Shown here piece after piece: positions 20,617 to 22,283 of a stretch of 22,283 bases of DNA. The stretch lies in the NCBI GenBank assembly GCA_041485845.1, contig JBGPKH010000063.1, forward strand, positions 1 to 22,283, given 5' to 3'. The stretch's first letter is position 1; each line of letters opens with the position of its first letter. The notes beneath the pieces were generated by a model. The model was given only the letters and a program-made list of their open reading frames with translations, did not search any database and had not been told where the DNA came from. The DNA comes from OMOG01 sp041485845 (GTDB lineage: Bacteria > Acidobacteriota > Terriglobia > Bryobacterales > Bryobacteraceae). The position numbers and the translations under genes are program-made.

Positions 20617-22065
20617 ATGCAGATCGCGATCGAAAGAAAACCGCTGGAACAGATTGAGGCTGACGCACTGGTGGTGCCGGTCTTTGAGGGGAGGAAAGAG
20701 GAACGATTTGGCGCGGGCGACCTTACGGATACCGGCGAAGTTTCCGGGAAATCGCTGGAATTGACCCTGCTGCACCACGTGCCCGGCATGGCTGCCACGC
20801 GGATCCTGCTTGCCGGGGCGGGCAAGCCCGAGAAGCTCGACGCGGCGGAGTTGCGCAAGCTGGCGGGAGCGGCACTCCGGCACCTGAAATCAAAATCGGT
20901 GAAAAAGATCGCATTCGTACTCGAATCCGGTCTGGCGAGTCCGGAAAACGCCAGCGCCGCGGTGGAAGGAGCGATTCTGGGAGATTACGAAGCGAACCGT
21001 CACAAGACCGATAACGAAAAAAAACAGGTGGCGAGCTTTGCCGTGGCGGTAACCGGCAACGCACCCGGCCTAGACGCGGGAGCCGAGCGCGGGCGCATCA
21101 TCGGGGAGGCCCAGAACTTCGCGCGCGACCTGGTGAACGAGCCGGCCAACCTGCTGACCCCGGCGAAGATGGCCGAGGCCGCGCGACACGTTGCGTCGGC
21201 ATACGGCCTCGGCTGCGAAGTGCTGGAACGAAGCCAAATGGAGCAACTCGGCATGGGCGCGCTGCTCGGGGTAGCGCAAGGGAGCGCGGAGCCGCCGGCC
21301 CTGATCGTAATCCGCTACAAGCCCGAAAACGCGAAATCCCAGGCGCACCTCGGACTGGTCGGCAAGGGTGTCACTTTTGACACGGGCGGCATTTCGATCA
21401 AGCCCGCGGACGGCATGGAGAAGATGAAGTACGACATGGCCGGGGGCGCCGCCATGATCGGCGCCATGCGGGCCATCGCGCAACTGAAGCCGGCGATTCC
21501 CGTGACGGCCTTCATACCGTGCGTCGAGAATATGCCGGGCAGCCGGGCGCAGAGGCCGGGAGATATCGTCGCCGCCATGTCGGGGAAGACGATCGAAGTG
21601 ATCAATACCGACGCCGAGGGCCGGCTGATCCTGGCCGACGCGCTCACCTATGCGAGGCGTCAGGGCTGCACTCACCTGGTAGACGCGGCCACGCTGACCG
21701 GCGCGATCGTAGTGGCGCTGGGTCATCTGAACGTGGGGCTGTTCGCCAACAACGATGCGCTGCGCGACCGCGTGCTCCAGGCCGCCAAGGCGGCGGGGGA
21801 GCGGATGTGGGCGATGCCGCTCGAGGACGACTACAAGGACTACCTGAAGAGCGCCTTCGCCGACCTGGCCAACGTGGGGGGCCGATATGGGGGTGCGGTG
21901 ACGGCGGCGATGTTTCTCAAAGAGTTTGCCGAGGACACACCCTGGGTCCACCTGGATATTGCGGGCACCGCGTGGCTGGACGACGCCAAACCGGCGATGG
22001 CCAAGGGCCCCTCGGGAGTGGGAGTCCGGACGCTGGTGCGACTGGCGACAGAATGGAAAGATTGA
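20617..22065 (+). CDS. pepA: Leucyl aminopeptidase, M17 family
   Basis: The 482-aa cytosolic metalloprotease removes N-terminal residues from peptides. It has the variable N-terminal domain (about 1-160) and the M17 catalytic domain. The metal ligands and catalytic residues are all present: K250 and D255 (GKGVTFDTGG), K262 (SIKPADG), D273 (KYDMAGGAAM), and D332, E334 and R336 in the family signature NTDAEGRL (330-337). Each lies exactly 20 positions before the Escherichia coli PepA counterpart, so the enzyme should be active. An ATG 6 nt upstream (20611) is an alternative start; the frame is open back to 20176 only because the heptamer array has no stops. The gene is bracketed by G-rich heptamer arrays on both sides. 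Confidence 0.95.
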   Translation: MQIAIERKPLEQIEADALVVPVFEGRKEERFGAGDLTDTGEVSGKSLELTLLHHVPGMAATRILLAGAGKPEKLDAAELRKLAGAALRHLKSKSVKKIAFVLESGLASPENASAAVEGAILGDYEANRHKTDNEKKQVASFAVAVTGNAPGLDAGAERGRIIGEAQNFARDLVNEPANLLTPAKMAEAARHVASAYGLGCEVLERSQMEQLGMGALLGVAQGSAEPPALIVIRYKPENAKSQAHLGLVGKGVTFDTGGISIKPADGMEKMKYDMAGGAAMIGAMRAIAQLKPAIPVTAFIPCVENMPGSRAQRPGDIVAAMSGKTIEVINTDAEGRLILADALTYARRQGCTHLVDAATLTGAIVVALGHLNVGLFANNDALRDRVLQAAKAAGERMWAMPLEDDYKDYLKSAFADLANVGGRYGGAVTAAMFLKEFAEDTPWVHLDIAGTAWLDDAKPAMAKGPSGVGVRTLVRLATEWKD

Positions 22066-22066
22066 C

Positions 22067-22270
22067 AGGGGCAGGGGGCCGGGGGCCAGGGGCCGGGGGC
22101 CGGGGGCCGGGGGGACGGGGGCCGGGGGCCGGGGGCCAGGGGCCGGGGGCCAGGGGCCGGGGGCCAGGGGCCAGGGGCCGGGGGCCAGGGGCCAGGGGCC
22201 GGGGGCCGGGGGCCAGGGGCCAGGGGCCGGGGGCCGGGGGCCGGGGGCCGGGGGCCGGGGGGACGGGGAC
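22067..22270 (+). repeat. Heptanucleotide tandem array RGGGGCC, about 29 units
   Basis: It begins one base after the pepA stop and runs almost to the end of the window. Units alternate between GGGGGCC and AGGGGCC, and two irregular copies end in GGGGGGAC. The G4-5 runs every 7 nt are strong G-quadruplex candidates. It has the same unit length and orientation and the same GGGC core as the array upstream of pepA. Confidence 0.93.
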
Positions 22271-22283
22271 GCGTTTCAGGCGG

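Noticed and set aside
20095..20883. Long repetitive Pro/Thr/Ala/His 'protein' on the minus strand (and its two frame variants)
   Set aside because: The heptamer array has no stop codon in any frame, so all six frames are open; the repeats are DNA satellites, not coding.

Overview
The window is GC-rich bacterial chromosome, most likely from an Acidobacteriota (Solibacter/Bryobacterales-like) genome. The pointers are an exported quinoprotein paired with a diheme cytochrome, a PASTA-less Ser/Thr kinase, a TonB protein with a cytosolic N-terminal extension, a free-standing 23S-IVS-type four-helix-bundle protein, and several promoters whose -10 box sits only 6-7 nt before the start codon. The assignment is an inference from gene content. 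No rRNA, tRNA, CRISPR array or transposase was seen.

Left part (1-5.7 kb). A lower-GC hypothetical gene (307-903, -) is followed by a two-gene minus-strand unit: a secreted diheme cytochrome c and a PQQ-dehydrogenase-like beta-propeller. This unit shares a divergent promoter region with a DASS-family anion transporter (+), which converges on a small exported IPT/TIG-fold protein (-).

Middle (5.9-13.6 kb). A tight operon encodes three membrane proteins: a His-rich polytopic protein of unknown function, a CDP-alcohol phosphatidyltransferase and a GtrA-like protein. They plausibly act in lipid or lipid-linked sugar metabolism. RNase R follows, its 3' end overlapping a SUMF1/FGE-fold gene that lacks the catalytic cysteines. 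Next come a VapBC toxin-antitoxin pair and a Ser/Thr kinase broken by a +1 frame change. The kinase leads, through a probable second frame change, into an unknown AT-richer domain carrying a repeated motif.

Right part (13.8-22.3 kb). This holds an MrfA/YprA-type DNA helicase, an intergenic stretch with a nested palindromic REP-like element between two uncertain small convergent ORFs, an exported Asp-box (sialidase-like) propeller, a four-helix-bundle (IVS-type) protein, a TonB-family protein and an M17 leucyl aminopeptidase. The aminopeptidase is flanked on both sides by heptanucleotide G-rich tandem arrays (GYGGGCY upstream, RGGGGCC downstream).

The points most worth a second look are the paired heptamer arrays around pepA, the recurring leaderless-promoter layout, the nested palindromic element, the active-site-degenerate quinoprotein with its domain-inserted cytochrome partner, and the kinase-plus-unknown-domain locus with two same-sign frame changes.
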